64,000 nt of DNA from Xaviernesmea oryzae (GTDB taxonomy: Bacteria > Pseudomonadota > Alphaproteobacteria > Rhizobiales > Rhizobiaceae). The translations under genes and the position numbers were made by a program. Position 1 is the first letter of the stretch. Each line of letters opens with the position of its first letter. The notes beneath the pieces were generated by a model, which made no database searches, had not been told where the DNA came from, and saw only the letters and a list, made by a program, of their open reading frames with translations. Shown one piece after another: positions 54,200 through 63,657 of this stretch. The stretch lies in assembly GCF_900109605.1 (NCBI RefSeq), contig NZ_FOAM01000019.1, positions 49,825 to 113,824 of the forward strand, in the 5' to 3' direction.

Positions 54200-54517
54200 C
54201 ATCGCGAGAAAAGAGCGATGGTCGGCTCGGCGAGACGGTGCGTGTTCAAGAGCCATAGCCACGACCTGATTTGAATTAGGCTTGCCGGTCTCAGGGTTCG
54301 AAATTGCGTTCGTTTCATGGGCGCACACAGTCTCTTGAATTCGAGACCAGAGAGCCTCGTTACACGGCCATGGCCTCTTAAGCACACGTCGATTTTGACG
54401 CGGTTTCTGACCGCTGGATGGCGAAAAAGTCTAGACGCTCCTTTCCGTGCTACGACGTATTGTGAAAGTATCCACCCTCAATCGGCATCCCACCTCCGCA
54501 CATCATGCGCACGCGCG
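54200..54517. other. Intergenic region, no recognised gene
   Basis: About 320 bp between two small genes on opposite strands. Minus-strand frames 54163-54387 have no start context or motif. Confidence 0.4.
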
Positions 54518-54676
54518 TTATGATGGTGTTTTCCGGACGTCAGACGGCTTTTGATTTTTCGCCTCGATCGCTGCCATCTCAATCAGATAGGCCAAAAACG
54601 GCTGCCTGGATGACGGGACCATCCGTGCAATTTCAATTAGCATACTGGCGACATAATTTCTGATGCTCTCGTTCAT
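54518..54676 (-). CDS. Very small hypothetical protein (52 aa)
   Basis: Reads MNESIRNYVASMLIEIARMV, then PSSRQPFLAYLIEMAAIEAK and a polar tail. GAGGA lies 7 bp before the ATG, an excellent site. The two short amphipathic helices with LAYLIEMA resemble a class of tiny conserved rhizobial proteins of unknown role, often controlled under stress. It stands alone, about 145 bp from the dinB stop and in the same direction. Confidence 0.65.
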   Translation of the reverse strand: MNESIRNYVASMLIEIARMVPSSRQPFLAYLIEMAAIEAKNQKPSDVRKTPS

Positions 54677-54821
54677 GGTGATGTCCTCGAGTTGGTTTTG
54701 CCGATTTGCCCTGAGAGGTTAACAGCCCTGCCGCCCGGGATTAAACGGGCAGAAATGCCCATCGAGAAAATGCCGATCTGCTCTATGACGGAACCGCAGA
54801 TCCGGCCTCGGCGCGCACCCC

Positions 54822-55919
54822 TCAAAACCCCATCGCGAGATCCAGCTGCCGCGCCTCGCCCTCGGCCTCTGGCTGGAGCTTTGACACCGTCACGCCGAGA
54901 AGCCGCACAGGCTTTCGAAAGGGGAAGGCCCCTTCGAGCAGCCGCTCCGCATGCGCCAGGATCTCATGTTCGCCGGCAAAGGGATGGGCGACCGTCAGGC
55001 TGCGGGTGATCTGTTGGAAATCGGCATATTTGATCTTCACCGTCACCGTCTTTGCCGCAAGCGCATGTGTGTGAGCGTGACGCCAGACTTTGGCGGCGAG
55101 CGGTGCAAGCTCCGCCTTGGCGGCGGCGAGCTCAATGAGATCCTGTGCGAAGGTGTCTTCCGCGCCGATCGATTTGCGCACGCGGTCGGGCTTGACCGCG
55201 CGCTGGTCGACGCCGCGCGCGATTCCGTAGAAATAGGCGCCGGACTTGCCGAAGTGATCGGTGAGGAAGGCAAGCGACCTTTCCCTCAGATCCGCGCCGG
55301 TTTCGATCCCGAGGCGCTGCATCTTCTCGGCGGTCGCCGGGCCGACGCCGTGAAATTTCTTGACCGGCAGGCTGGCAACGAAGGCCGGGCCGTTCTTCGG
55401 CGTGATGACGGCCTGGCCATTCGGCTTGTTGAGGTCGGACGCCATCTTGGCGAGGAACTTGTTATACGAGATCCCCGCCGAGGCATTCAGCCCGGTCGTC
55501 GCCCTGATGCGGGCACGGATCTCGGCCGCGATCTCGGTGGCGATCGCCATGCCCTTCAGGTTTTCGGTCACGTCGAGATAGGCCTCGTCGAGCGAAAGCG
55601 GCTCGATCAGATGGGTGTATTGCGCGAAGATCGCCCGGATCTCCTGCGAGACCGCGCGATAGACCTCAAAGCGCGGCTTGACGAAGATCAGTTGCGGGCA
55701 TTTGCGAAGAGCGGTGACCGAGGGCATGGCCGAGCGCACGCCGAAGGCTCGCGCCTCGTAGCTGGCCGCCGCTACCACGCCGCGTGCCGCCGCACCGCCA
55801 ACCGCGACGGGCTGGCCAAGCAGGGATGGATTGTCGCGCTGCTCGACGGAGGCATAGAAGGCATCCATGTCGACATGGATGATCTTGCGGAGCAAAGGAG
55901 GGGTGGCGGTATCCATCAT
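54822..55919 (-). CDS. dinB: DNA polymerase IV (Y-family)
   Basis: Translesion polymerase of 365 aa. Catalytic acidic residues are in IIHVDMDAFYASVEQRDNPS and PLSLDEAYLDVTENL; the thumb has KKFHGVGPATAEKMQRLGIE; the little-finger region contains ADFQQITRSLTVAHPFAGEH. Usual length for the family. A C-terminal beta-clamp motif, expected as QLxLF, appears as QLDLAMGF at the end. It starts at ATG 55919 (or 55916) without a strong ribosome site and is 6 bp from an upstream small gene, so coupling is likely. No LexA box is seen in front of that gene. Confidence 0.95.
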   Translation of the reverse strand: MMDTATPPLLRKIIHVDMDAFYASVEQRDNPSLLGQPVAVGGAAARGVVAAASYEARAFGVRSAMPSVTALRKCPQLIFVKPRFEVYRAVSQEIRAIFAQYTHLIEPLSLDEAYLDVTENLKGMAIATEIAAEIRARIRATTGLNASAGISYNKFLAKMASDLNKPNGQAVITPKNGPAFVASLPVKKFHGVGPATAEKMQRLGIETGADLRERSLAFLTDHFGKSGAYFYGIARGVDQRAVKPDRVRKSIGAEDTFAQDLIELAAAKAELAPLAAKVWRHAHTHALAAKTVTVKIKYADFQQITRSLTVAHPFAGEHEILAHAERLLEGAFPFRKPVRLLGVTVSKLQPEAEGEARQLDLAMGF

Positions 55920-55925
55920 GGGCTT

Positions 55926-56279
55926 TCAAAACCTGGCTTTTTCGCGCGTGACGATGAGCAGGCGATGGACGAGAAAAGGGTGCTGCAGCGCCTTGGCTTG
56001 TGCCCTAAGGCTCTTCGCCAAGCCGCTGGTCCGGCTCGGCAGATGACAGTCACCGGCTTCGCCCTTTTTGCCGACCAGTTTCCCTACGCCGCAGAGATTA
56101 CTGGCCAGAAAGGCAAAGCGGGTGCTCTCCCTGTCATGCACATCGGGAGATTCGAGATGCTGGCCCCCTGCCGACCTGTCTGAGGTCATGGCGGTGGGTG
56201 TCTGTCCATCGTTGAAGGGGCGGATCGCCCGGAGGGGGCGGTTCGGATAGAGGTCGGTAGAGGTTTCGTGATTGTACAT
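55926..56279 (-). CDS. Hypothetical protein upstream of dinB (117 aa)
   Basis: From ATG 56279, with GGAG 9 bp upstream, the frame begins MYNHETSTDLYPNRPLRAIR and continues polar and low in hydrophobic residues to a basic end (HRLLIVTREKARF). No family is recognised. The main reasons to accept it are the ribosome site and the 6-bp gap to dinB. It could instead be a transcribed leader, since codon use is not strongly coding-like. Confidence 0.4.
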   Translation of the reverse strand: MYNHETSTDLYPNRPLRAIRPFNDGQTPTAMTSDRSAGGQHLESPDVHDRESTRFAFLASNLCGVGKLVGKKGEAGDCHLPSRTSGLAKSLRAQAKALQHPFLVHRLLIVTREKARF

Positions 56280-56383
56280 GCCAAGCGTCTCCCTCCCGGT
56301 GATTCCGACATCCGGCGAAACCAATGCCCCCCGTGTCTACTGCATGTCTGCCTGAGGCGGTTTCCAGCAATTATCCGTCGACC

Positions 56384-56392
56384 TGTGGATAA
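56384..56392. promoter_or_regulatory. Exact DnaA-box match
   Basis: TGTGGATAA, the reverse complement of the consensus TTATCCACA, followed by an AT-rich stretch to about 56430. A single box is not an origin; it could tie the divergent dinB and imuA region to DnaA or be chance. Confidence 0.35.
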
Positions 56393-56522
56393 GAAATATT
56401 TCCTGCAGAAAGGAATATTTATCTATCTGAACGCGCTCGCTTTTCCGCCGTTTGTGCCATTGCATCATCTTTGCCGCCGTTACCAGTCTTAGTAAGCGCC
56501 GATTGACTCGTGCAACAGTCTG

Positions 56523-56537
56523 GAACAAAAAATGAAC
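56523..56537 (+). promoter_or_regulatory. LexA (SOS) box of the imuA-imuB-dnaE2 operon
   Basis: GAACAAAAAATGAAC, GAAC-N7-GAAC, 48 bp before the chosen imuA start. It would lie inside the coding region if imuA began at the upstream GTG 56510, which argues for the later start. It closely matches the box at 48772. Confidence 0.88.
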
Positions 56538-56584
56538 ATATCACCTCGATTGCCACATGCAAATCACCTGGAGACCCAATTCAC

Positions 56585-57340
56585 ATGCCCGAGGCTCCTC
56601 TTCGTCTTGCCGAGCTCAGGGCCCGTATCGAACGGATCGAGGGGACTGGAAGTCGCGTTCGCCAAGTGTTGCCCTTCGGCCTTGCTGAGATCGACAACCG
56701 GCTTCCTGGCGGTGGTTTGGCGCTGGGGGCGCTGCATGAGGTGGCCGGCGGTGGCAACGGCACGGTCGATGGCGCGGCCGGCGCCTTGTTCACGGCCGGC
56801 ATTGCGGCCCGCACGCGCGGCAAGGTTCTCTGGTGCATCACCGAGCCGGATCTTTTTGCGCCTGCCTTGGCCCAGGCCGGGCTCGCAGCTGATCGGGTCA
56901 TCTATGTCGAGGCAGGCGACGACAAGACGGTGCTTGCCTGCATGGAGGAAGCGTTGCGCCATGGCGGGCTCGGTGCTGCCGTCGGCGAGGTCGCGCGCCT
57001 CTCGATGACGGCATCCCGCCGGCTTCAGCTGGCGGCCGAGGGCACCGGCTCGCTCGGCTTGGCGCTGCGTCGCTGGCGCCGGCAGGTGGACGCCAGCGAT
57101 TTCGGCCAGCCGACCGCGGCCATGACCCGCTGGCGCGTATCTGTCCTGCCATCCGTGGCGTTGCCAGTGCCGGGGGTCGGACGTGCGCGCTGGCTCGTCG
57201 AACTCATCCGTGCCCGCGCGGGCGAAAGTGCCGATTTCGAACTGGAGGCTTGCGATGGCGCGGGTTGTCTCGCTCTACCTGCCGACCTGGCCCACCGACC
57301 GGCTGCGGCGCAAGGCTGGCGTCACAGCACCTCCGCCTGA
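56585..57340 (+). CDS. imuA: ImuA, SulA/RecA-like mutagenesis protein
   Basis: First gene of the damage-inducible mutagenesis cassette; 251 aa. RecA-like fold: VLPFGLAEIDNRLPGGGLAL, then GALHEVAGGGNGTVDGAAGA in place of a clear Walker A, and KVLWCITEPDLFAPALAQAG with IYVEAGDDKTVLACMEEALR. ImuA links RecA to ImuB and is needed for DnaE2 lesion bypass. The ATG at 56585 is chosen because the LexA box lies upstream of it; the ribosome site GGAGA is 10 bp away. Its 3' end overlaps imuB by 86 bp. Confidence 0.92.
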   Translation: MPEAPLRLAELRARIERIEGTGSRVRQVLPFGLAEIDNRLPGGGLALGALHEVAGGGNGTVDGAAGALFTAGIAARTRGKVLWCITEPDLFAPALAQAGLAADRVIYVEAGDDKTVLACMEEALRHGGLGAAVGEVARLSMTASRRLQLAAEGTGSLGLALRRWRRQVDASDFGQPTAAMTRWRVSVLPSVALPVPGVGRARWLVELIRARAGESADFELEACDGAGCLALPADLAHRPAAAQGWRHSTSA

Positions 57341-58775
57341 GACGCCGCTGGTGCTGGTGATGCGAACCGGCAATCGGCGTCTGGTCTCGGCTGCTGACGC
57401 CAGCGCCCAGGCAGCTGGCCTGCGCGTCGGCATGGCGGCTGCCAAGGCGCAGGCGCTTGTGCCCGACCTCATCCTGCAGGATGCCGATCCCATCGCCGAT
57501 GCCGAGGCCCTGGAGCGACTGGCGGCCTGGATGTTGCGCTTTGCGCCTGTCGTCTCCGCCGACCCGCCCGACGGCATCGTTGTCGACACGGCCGGAGCCG
57601 ATCATCTGCACGGTGGCGAGGCGGCCATGTTGGACGGTCTCGTCGGCCGTCTCGCCATGTCCGGCGTAGCCGCCCGCGCTGCGATAGCCGACACCTGGGG
57701 TGCGGCGCATGCACTGGCGCGCTTCGGTGATAAGGAGGATGCCCTAGCGCCCGTTGCCCACGATAGGACCCTGCTGCGCGGCCTGCCGCTGGAAGCCCTG
57801 CGTCTGGCTGGTCCTCTGGCTGCAGATCTGCGTCTTCTCGGCTTTCGCACAGTCGGCGATCTCGTCGATCAGCCGCGCGCACCGCTGACGCTGCGCTTCG
57901 GCCCTGAGATTGCCCGCCGGATCGAGCAGATGCTTGGCCTGCTCGCCGAACCGATCGAGGCGATCCGCCCAGACGATCTGATCGAGGTGCGTCGCCTCTT
58001 TGCCGAGCCGATCGGCGCGGCCGAGACGATTGCTCGGTACATCGGCAAGCTGGTCGTCCAGCTTTGTGAACGCCTGGAGGAGCAGGGCCTGGGCGCGCGG
58101 CGGCTCGATCTTATTTGTCAGCGCGTCGACAACCGACCACAGGCGGTCCGCGTGAGCTTGGCCATGCCGGCGCGCGACGTCAGGCGAATGACACGCCTTC
58201 TCTGCGATAAGATCGAAACCATTGCGCCAGGCTGGGGCATCGAGGTGATGACGCTTGCTGCGACCGTCGCCGAGCCACTGGAACATCGTCAGATGATGAG
58301 CTCACTCGTCGAGGAGAGCCTGCCCGACATCACCGGCCTGATTGACGTGCTGGCAAACCGTGTCGGGGAGCGCGCCCTTTATCGCGTGGCACCTGTTGCC
58401 AGCGACGTGCCCGAGCGATCATTGATGCGAGTGGCGGCGACGGCGCCCGATAGTGGCGCCTCCTGGCCCGGCCATTGGCCGCGGCCCGCTCGCCTCCTGC
58501 CTCGGCCTGAGCCCGTGGAGACCGTCGCGCTGCTGCCCGACCATCCGCCGGTCTCCTTTACCTGGCGCGGGGTCCGCCGTCGTGTGCGGCGCGCCGATGG
58601 TCCGGAGCGCGTCTTCGGCGAATGGTGGATGCGTGACGCCGAGCTGGTCGCGGTGCGCGATTACTTCCAATGCGAGGATGAGGCAGGCGAGCGATACTGG
58701 CTCTACCGGGCCGGTGATGGCGAGCATGCCGAAACCGGCTCGCATCGCTGGTTTCTGCACGGCGTCTTCGGATGA
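57255..58775 (+). CDS. imuB: ImuB, catalytically inactive Y-family polymerase-like protein
   Basis: Adaptor of 506 aa that bridges DnaE2, ImuA and the sliding clamp. N-terminal Y-family fold ([20 protein letters not shown]) lacks the DxD catalytic acids found in DinB at the same place (here [10 protein letters not shown] for HVDMDAFYAS), in line with other ImuB proteins. Helix-hairpin-helix-like region around [20 protein letters not shown], a little-finger-like part, and a long C-terminal tail (about 390-506) with [25 protein letters not shown] precedes ATG 57255 by 6 bp. The stop overlaps dnaE2 (ATGA). Confidence 0.92.
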   Translation: MARVVSLYLPTWPTDRLRRKAGVTAPPPETPLVLVMRTGNRRLVSAADASAQAAGLRVGMAAAKAQALVPDLILQDADPIADAEALERLAAWMLRFAPVVSADPPDGIVVDTAGADHLHGGEAAMLDGLVGRLAMSGVAARAAIADTWGAAHALARFGDKEDALAPVAHDRTLLRGLPLEALRLAGPLAADLRLLGFRTVGDLVDQPRAPLTLRFGPEIARRIEQMLGLLAEPIEAIRPDDLIEVRRLFAEPIGAAETIARYIGKLVVQLCERLEEQGLGARRLDLICQRVDNRPQAVRVSLAMPARDVRRMTRLLCDKIETIAPGWGIEVMTLAATVAEPLEHRQMMSSLVEESLPDITGLIDVLANRVGERALYRVAPVASDVPERSLMRVAATAPDSGASWPGHWPRPARLLPRPEPVETVALLPDHPPVSFTWRGVRRRVRRADGPERVFGEWWMRDAELVAVRDYFQCEDEAGERYWLYRAGDGEHAETGSHRWFLHGVFG

Positions 58776-61700
58776 GCGGGCTGCGCTATGCCGAGCTGCA
58801 GGTAACGTCGCACTTTTCCTTCCTGCGCGGCGCGAGCAGCTGCGAGGAGCTCTTTGCCCAGGCGGCCAGCCTTGGCATCGAGGCGCTCGCCATCACCGAT
58901 CGGAACAGCCTGGCCGGCATCGTGCGCGCGCATGAGGCGGCCAGGGCAAACGGCGTGCGTCTCGTGGTCGGTTGCCGGCTCGATATCGCCGATGGCACGA
59001 GCCTGCTCGTCTATCCGATCGATCGTCCGGCCTATGCGCGTCTCTGCCGCCTCCTGACGCTCGGTAAGGGCATTGCCGGAAAGGGAGGGTGCCATCTCGA
59101 ATGGGCAGATGTGGTGGCCTATGGCGAGGGCCTGATCGCAGTGCTCTTGCCGGAGATGGCCGACGAGGAGACAGGCTTTCGCCTGCGCCGGCTGCGCGAC
59201 GCCTTCGGCGACCGCGCCTATCTGGCGCTGACGCTGCGCCGCCGGCCGAATGATCAGCTGCGCCTGCACGATCTATCAAACCTGGCTGCCCGCATGCAGG
59301 TGGCGACCGTCGTCACCAATGACGTCCTCTTTCATGAGGCCGACAGACGTATCCTGCAGGATGTCGTCACCTGCATCCGCCATACGGTAACCATTGATGA
59401 ACTCGGCGATCGGCGCGAACGTCATGCCGACCGCTATTTGAAGCCGCCGCAGGAGATGCACAGGCTGTTTACGCGCTATCCCCAGGCGCTCGCCCGCACC
59501 CTCGAGATCGCGCAGCGCTGCCGCTTCTCGCTCGACGAGCTCGCCTATCAATATCCCGAGGAGCGCGACGATCCGACCTTAACGCCGCAGGAGACGCTGG
59601 CAAAGCTAGCCTGGGAAGGGGCTGCGGCGCGCTATCCAGAGGGCTTGCCCGATAGCGTCACAGCCAGCCTTTCTCATGAACTTCATCTGATCGAGAAGCT
59701 CGGTTATGCGCCCTACTTCCTGACCGTCAACGCCATCGTCCGTTTCGCCCGGTCGAAGGACATTCTCTGCCAGGGCCGGGGATCGGCAGCGAATTCGGCC
59801 GTCTGCTATGTCTTGGGCATTACCTCGATCGATCCCTCGCGCAACGATCTCCTGTTCGAGCGCTTCGTTTCGGAAGAGCGCCATGAGCCGCCCGATATAG
59901 ACGTCGACTTCGAACATGAGCGGCGCGAGATCGTCATGCAGTGGGTGTTTGAGACCTACGGCCGCGACCATGCCGCCTTGTGTTCGACCATCATCCGCTA
60001 CCGTGCGAAGGGCGCATTGCGCGATGTTGGCAAAGCGCTCGGCATGCCGGAGGATCTGGTCGGCGCACTGTCGTCACAGCTTTGGTCCTGGTCGGAGGAG
60101 GGGGTCGAGGACAAGCATGTTCAGGCGCTCAACCTGAACCTCTCCGATCGTCGGCTGCGCCTGACGCTCGATCTTGCGCGCCAGTTGATGGGTGCGCCAC
60201 GTCATCTCTCCCAGCATCCGGGTGGTTTCGTGCTGACCCATGACCGCCTTGACGACCTCGTGCCGATCGAGCCGGCGGCCATGGTCGACCGCCAGGTGAT
60301 CGAATGGGACAAGGACGATATCGATTCCCTGAAGTTCATGAAGGTCGATGTCCTCGCACTGGGCATGCTCACCTGCATGAAGAAGGGGCTCGATCTCCTG
60401 GAGGAGCACAAGGGCATCGCGCTCGATCTGTCCACCATTCCCGCCGAGGATCCGCGCACCTATGCGATGATCCGCCGTGCCGATACGCTTGGCACATTTC
60501 AGATCGAAAGCCGGGCGCAGATGTCGATGCTGCCGCGACTGAAACCCCGCACCTATTACGATCTCGTCGTCCAGGTGGCGATCGTCCGGCCGGGGCCGAT
60601 CCAAGGCGATATGGTCCATCCCTATTTGCGCCGACGCGAGGGCAAGGAGGCTGTGGTCTTTCCCAAGCCCGAACTCGAGAAGGTGCTCGGCAAGACGCTC
60701 GGCGTGCCGCTGTTTCAGGAGCAGGCAATGCGCGTCGCCATCGAATGCGCTGGTTTCACGCCGGGTGAGGCCGACATGCTGCGCAAGTCCATGGCAACCT
60801 TCAAGTTCACCGGCGGCGTCTCTGCCTTCAAGGACAAGCTCGTCTCCGGCATGGTCGCCAATGGCTATGAGGCGGAGTTCGCCGAACGCACCTTCAAGCA
60901 GCTCGAAGGTTTCGGCTCCTACGGCTTTCCCGAAAGCCACGCCGCCTCCTTCGCGCTGATTGCCTATGCTTCTGCCTGGCTGAAATGTTGGCATCCCGAT
61001 GTGTTCTGCACCGCACTGCTGAACAGCCAGCCGATGGGCTTTTACGCCCCGGCTCAGATCGTGCGCGATGCGCGCGATCATGGCGTCGAGATCCGCCCGA
61101 TCTGCGCCAACGCCTCGCGATGGGACTGCACGCTGGAGCCGGCAGGCGAAGAAGGGCGCTTTGCCGTGCGGCTGGGCCTGCGAATGGTCAAGGGTCTTGC
61201 CAATGTTCATGCCGCCCGCCTGGTCGCTTCACGGGCGAGCCTGCCCTTTTCATCGGTCGACGATCTCTGGCGCCGTGCAGGCGTGCCGGTGGCCGCGCTC
61301 AGGCAGATCGCCGAAGCCGATGGCTTCCGCCCCGCCTTCGGCCTTGCCCGCCGGGACGCGCTCTGGGCGATCAAGGCGCTGCGCGACGAGCCCTTGCCGC
61401 TCTTTGCCGCGGCGTCCGCGCGCGAGGAGCGGACCGTCCAGGAACTCGATGAACCAACCGTCACGCTGCGCCCGCTGGCAGCGGGCGGCGATGTGGTCGA
61501 GGACTATCGTCATGCCGGCCTGTCGCTGCGCGATCATCCCTTGGCCTTCCTGCGCGCCGAGCTCAAGAGCCGACGCATCGTCACGTGCCGCGATGCGATG
61601 GAGGCGCGTGATGGCCGCTGGCTCGAAGCAGCCGGCCTCGTGCTCGTGCGCCAGCGCCCCGGCTCGGCCAAGGGAGTGATGTTCATCACGCTCGAGGATG

Positions 61701-62059
61701 AAAGCGGGATCGCCAATCTCGTTGTCTGGCCAAAGGTTTTTGAGGTCAACCGGCGCACGATCCTCTCGGCCGGCTTGATCGCGGTGCGAGGCCGGGTCCA
61801 GCGGGAAGGGGAGGTGGTCCATCTCGTCGCTCAACGCTTGACTGATCTGTCCGACGCCCTGGCCAGCATCGGAGAGCGCGATGGCGCCTTTCCCTTGCCC
61901 CACGGCCGCGGTGACGAATTTCACCACGGCTCTCCAACGCCTGACCCGCGTGATCGACCGCCACGGGCATTAACAACAGGAGGGTTGGGAACACGGGACA
62001 TCTATATCCCGGATCTGCATCTCGATACGATCACGGTGAAGACGCGAGACTTTCGGTAG
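58772..62059 (+). CDS. dnaE2: Error-prone DNA polymerase III alpha subunit DnaE2
   Basis: C-family polymerase of 1095 aa that performs SOS mutagenesis. N-terminal PHP domain ([40 protein letters not shown]), the palm with catalytic acids in [16 protein letters not shown] and further on [18 protein letters not shown], fingers, and a C-terminal OB-fold ([20 protein letters not shown]). The usual C-terminal extension of replicative DnaE is absent, which marks the DnaE2 type. It starts inside the imuB stop, so the three proteins are made from one message. Confidence 0.97.
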   Translation: MSGLRYAELQVTSHFSFLRGASSCEELFAQAASLGIEALAITDRNSLAGIVRAHEAARANGVRLVVGCRLDIADGTSLLVYPIDRPAYARLCRLLTLGKGIAGKGGCHLEWADVVAYGEGLIAVLLPEMADEETGFRLRRLRDAFGDRAYLALTLRRRPNDQLRLHDLSNLAARMQVATVVTNDVLFHEADRRILQDVVTCIRHTVTIDELGDRRERHADRYLKPPQEMHRLFTRYPQALARTLEIAQRCRFSLDELAYQYPEERDDPTLTPQETLAKLAWEGAAARYPEGLPDSVTASLSHELHLIEKLGYAPYFLTVNAIVRFARSKDILCQGRGSAANSAVCYVLGITSIDPSRNDLLFERFVSEERHEPPDIDVDFEHERREIVMQWVFETYGRDHAALCSTIIRYRAKGALRDVGKALGMPEDLVGALSSQLWSWSEEGVEDKHVQALNLNLSDRRLRLTLDLARQLMGAPRHLSQHPGGFVLTHDRLDDLVPIEPAAMVDRQVIEWDKDDIDSLKFMKVDVLALGMLTCMKKGLDLLEEHKGIALDLSTIPAEDPRTYAMIRRADTLGTFQIESRAQMSMLPRLKPRTYYDLVVQVAIVRPGPIQGDMVHPYLRRREGKEAVVFPKPELEKVLGKTLGVPLFQEQAMRVAIECAGFTPGEADMLRKSMATFKFTGGVSAFKDKLVSGMVANGYEAEFAERTFKQLEGFGSYGFPESHAASFALIAYASAWLKCWHPDVFCTALLNSQPMGFYAPAQIVRDARDHGVEIRPICANASRWDCTLEPAGEEGRFAVRLGLRMVKGLANVHAARLVASRASLPFSSVDDLWRRAGVPVAALRQIAEADGFRPAFGLARRDALWAIKALRDEPLPLFAAASAREERTVQELDEPTVTLRPLAAGGDVVEDYRHAGLSLRDHPLAFLRAELKSRRIVTCRDAMEARDGRWLEAAGLVLVRQRPGSAKGVMFITLEDESGIANLVVWPKVFEVNRRTILSAGLIAVRGRVQREGEVVHLVAQRLTDLSDALASIGERDGAFPLPHGRGDEFHHGSPTPDPRDRPPRALTTGGLGTRDIYIPDLHLDTITVKTRDFR

Positions 62060-62068
62060 GCCGCCAGC

Positions 62069-62356
62069 CTATCTAAAGCTACCCCTGTCGCTTGAGCTGC
62101 TGTTTTTGCGCCCCCGAGGGAGATTGGAGGGGCGCTGTTCTCCCTCAGCAGGCACAGCGAAAAGCTCAGCGACCTTGACGTTTAATGCGGTTGCGATCTT
62201 CCCCAGTGAATCGATCCCAAGGTTGACGCACTGACGCTCTATCTGGGAGATCGATACTCTTTCCAATCCGGCCTCCAACGACAGCCGTTCCTGAGACAGC
62301 CCCTTCAGAACGCGCAGCTTCTTCACATTCCAAGCTAAAAGATCACGCGGCGTCAT
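62069..62356 (-). CDS. XRE-family helix-turn-helix regulator
   Basis: DNA-binding protein of 95 aa: LLAWNVKKLRVLKGLSQERL, SLEAGLERVSISQIERQCVN and GIDSLGKIATALNVKVAELF form the Cro/C1-type five-helix domain, followed by a low-complexity tail (SNLPRGRKNSSSSDRG). It stands alone, 9 bp from the dnaE2 stop in convergent orientation, with about 120 bp to the hydrolase gene upstream. Its target is not evident. Confidence 0.9.
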   Translation of the reverse strand: MTPRDLLAWNVKKLRVLKGLSQERLSLEAGLERVSISQIERQCVNLGIDSLGKIATALNVKVAELFAVPAEGEQRPSNLPRGRKNSSSSDRGSFR

Positions 62357-62476
62357 AGACCCACATGATCATTCAGAGCACAATTAAATAACTGGCTATT
62401 TTATGCGAAAAGCGACAAAAAACGCGCCAGGATGTCACGCATGGGATTGAGATGATTCAAATGGACCATGTCCTGC

Positions 62477-63349
62477 TCATCGCAGGAACGCCTCCTCACT
62501 CAGCTTGGCGACTTCCATGTTCTGAAGGTGGAAAACTTCGGCCACTGAGGCGATGTCTTTGTCGACAGCCAGGGCGCCGCCAGCCTCGATAATGCGACCA
62601 AACACGTTTCGCATCGCAGCCACGCAGGCCCGAACCGCATGGTTTCCATAGATCACGATACCGATCTTGCCGAGCGCCCTGATCCGACTTTCGCTAAGTT
62701 CTGGATAGGCTGTCGGAACGATCACCAGGGGGACGCGGCCTTGCCAGGATCGCGCGAAGCTTTCGATTTCGGCCGGCGTCTTCTGCTTGGAATGAACGAG
62801 CACGAGGTCGGCGCCGGCCAGTTCATACGCTGCGGCGCGCTCCAAGGCTTCGGCTTCGCCCCGGCTGGCGATCAGCGCCTCCGTCCGGGCGATGATCAGG
62901 AAGTCAGGATTACGGCGGGTGGCCACAGCCGCTTCGATCTTACCGACGAATTCCTGCGTCCGCACGAGCTCCTGTCGCCCACCGGTCACCAGACTGGTCA
63001 CCTTGGGAAAGCTCTTGTCCTCGATCACGACGGCCGCCGCGCCAGCCCGCTCATATTCGCGCACGGCGTGGATGACGTTCACGGCATTGCCAAAGCCCGT
63101 GTCGATGTCGGCGATAATGGGCAGCGACACCCGGCCGGCCATCGCCCGCACCATGTCGAGATGCTGTGTCATGCTGACCAGGCTCATGTCCGGCAGGCCG
63201 TAGAGAGCCGAAAGTTCAAAGCCGGATGCCCAAATGGCGTCAAACCCGGCCTCTTCGACCAAGATTGCCGAGAGCGGGCTGTGCGCCGACATGGCGCGCA
63301 GGAGCCGGCGCTCGGCTATTTGCTTACGCAGGGATCTTGCAGACCGCAT
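62477..63349 (-). CDS. pphA: Phosphonopyruvate hydrolase-like protein (PEP mutase/isocitrate lyase superfamily)
   Basis: TIM-barrel enzyme of 290 aa. Superfamily motifs: SAILVEEAGFDAIWASGFEL, Mg-binding IIADIDTGFGNAVNVIHAV, and the gating loop EDKSFPKVTSL. In PEP mutase the loop ends in Asn-Ser; here Thr stands in that position at residue 118. In phosphonopyruvate hydrolase of Variovorax the loop residue Thr118 activates water, so hydrolysis of phosphonopyruvate to pyruvate and phosphate is the best call. The start at 63349 has AGGAG 7 bp upstream; the frame is open to 63460, but that part is the frameshifted tail of the aminotransferase relic upstream. An aminotransferase is the expected partner in phosphonoalanine breakdown. 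Confidence 0.78.
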   Translation of the reverse strand: MRSARSLRKQIAERRLLRAMSAHSPLSAILVEEAGFDAIWASGFELSALYGLPDMSLVSMTQHLDMVRAMAGRVSLPIIADIDTGFGNAVNVIHAVREYERAGAAAVVIEDKSFPKVTSLVTGGRQELVRTQEFVGKIEAAVATRRNPDFLIIARTEALIASRGEAEALERAAAYELAGADLVLVHSKQKTPAEIESFARSWQGRVPLVIVPTAYPELSESRIRALGKIGIVIYGNHAVRACVAAMRNVFGRIIEAGGALAVDKDIASVAEVFHLQNMEVAKLSEEAFLR

Positions 63350-63657
63350 GACGGATCTCCTGAAGAATAGAACTTCGCAAGCGACGAAGATGCGGCACAG
63401 GCACTCTCGCACGCGCTGAACGATCAGGCTCAAGAACAGGCGAATGCGGGGCGAGACCATAAAGCCGCCGCCGGCACGACGACTGCTGCAAATCCGGCCA
63501 GCAGATAGCGGGCGAAATCCATGTCATCATCGATGATCAGCTGCCCGGCGTCACCCTGGCTGTGCGCTATCACGTCTATGCCCTGTTCGCGCACAGCAGC
63601 GACCTTGACGGTCCCGAGCTTGAGTTGGGACGGGCGAATGGTCGCAAGGCGGCTAGT
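63350..63657 (-). pseudogene. Aminotransferase relic with a large internal deletion
   Basis: Starting next to the IS481-family element, the first 40 codons read RLATIRPSQL and VREQGIDVIAHSQGDAG, matching the N-terminus of class I aminotransferases (K/R-PS..., GxDVIxLxxGEPDF). The frame then jumps to DDDMDFARYLLAGFAAVVVP, their C-terminal 'DxxFxxYLL..GVAVVPG' motif. It shifts frame again to MVSPRIRLFLSL and RECLCRIFVACEVL, the final strand and helix. The middle, with the PLP lysine, is gone (about 300 codons by family length). It runs straight into the pphA start, so it was probably its operon partner. Confidence 0.6.

Noticed and set aside
56384..56430. Replication origin near the DnaA box
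   Set aside because: Only one exact DnaA box is present, with no repABC, dnaA or iteron array nearby.
56510..56584. Upstream GTG start for imuA
   Set aside because: It would place the LexA box inside the coding region and has no ribosome site; the ATG at 56585 fits the family.
63350..63460. 37-residue N-terminal extension of the phosphonopyruvate hydrolase-like protein
   Set aside because: It is better explained as the frameshifted tail of the upstream aminotransferase relic; the internal ATG has AGGAG at the right distance and gives the family length of 290 aa.
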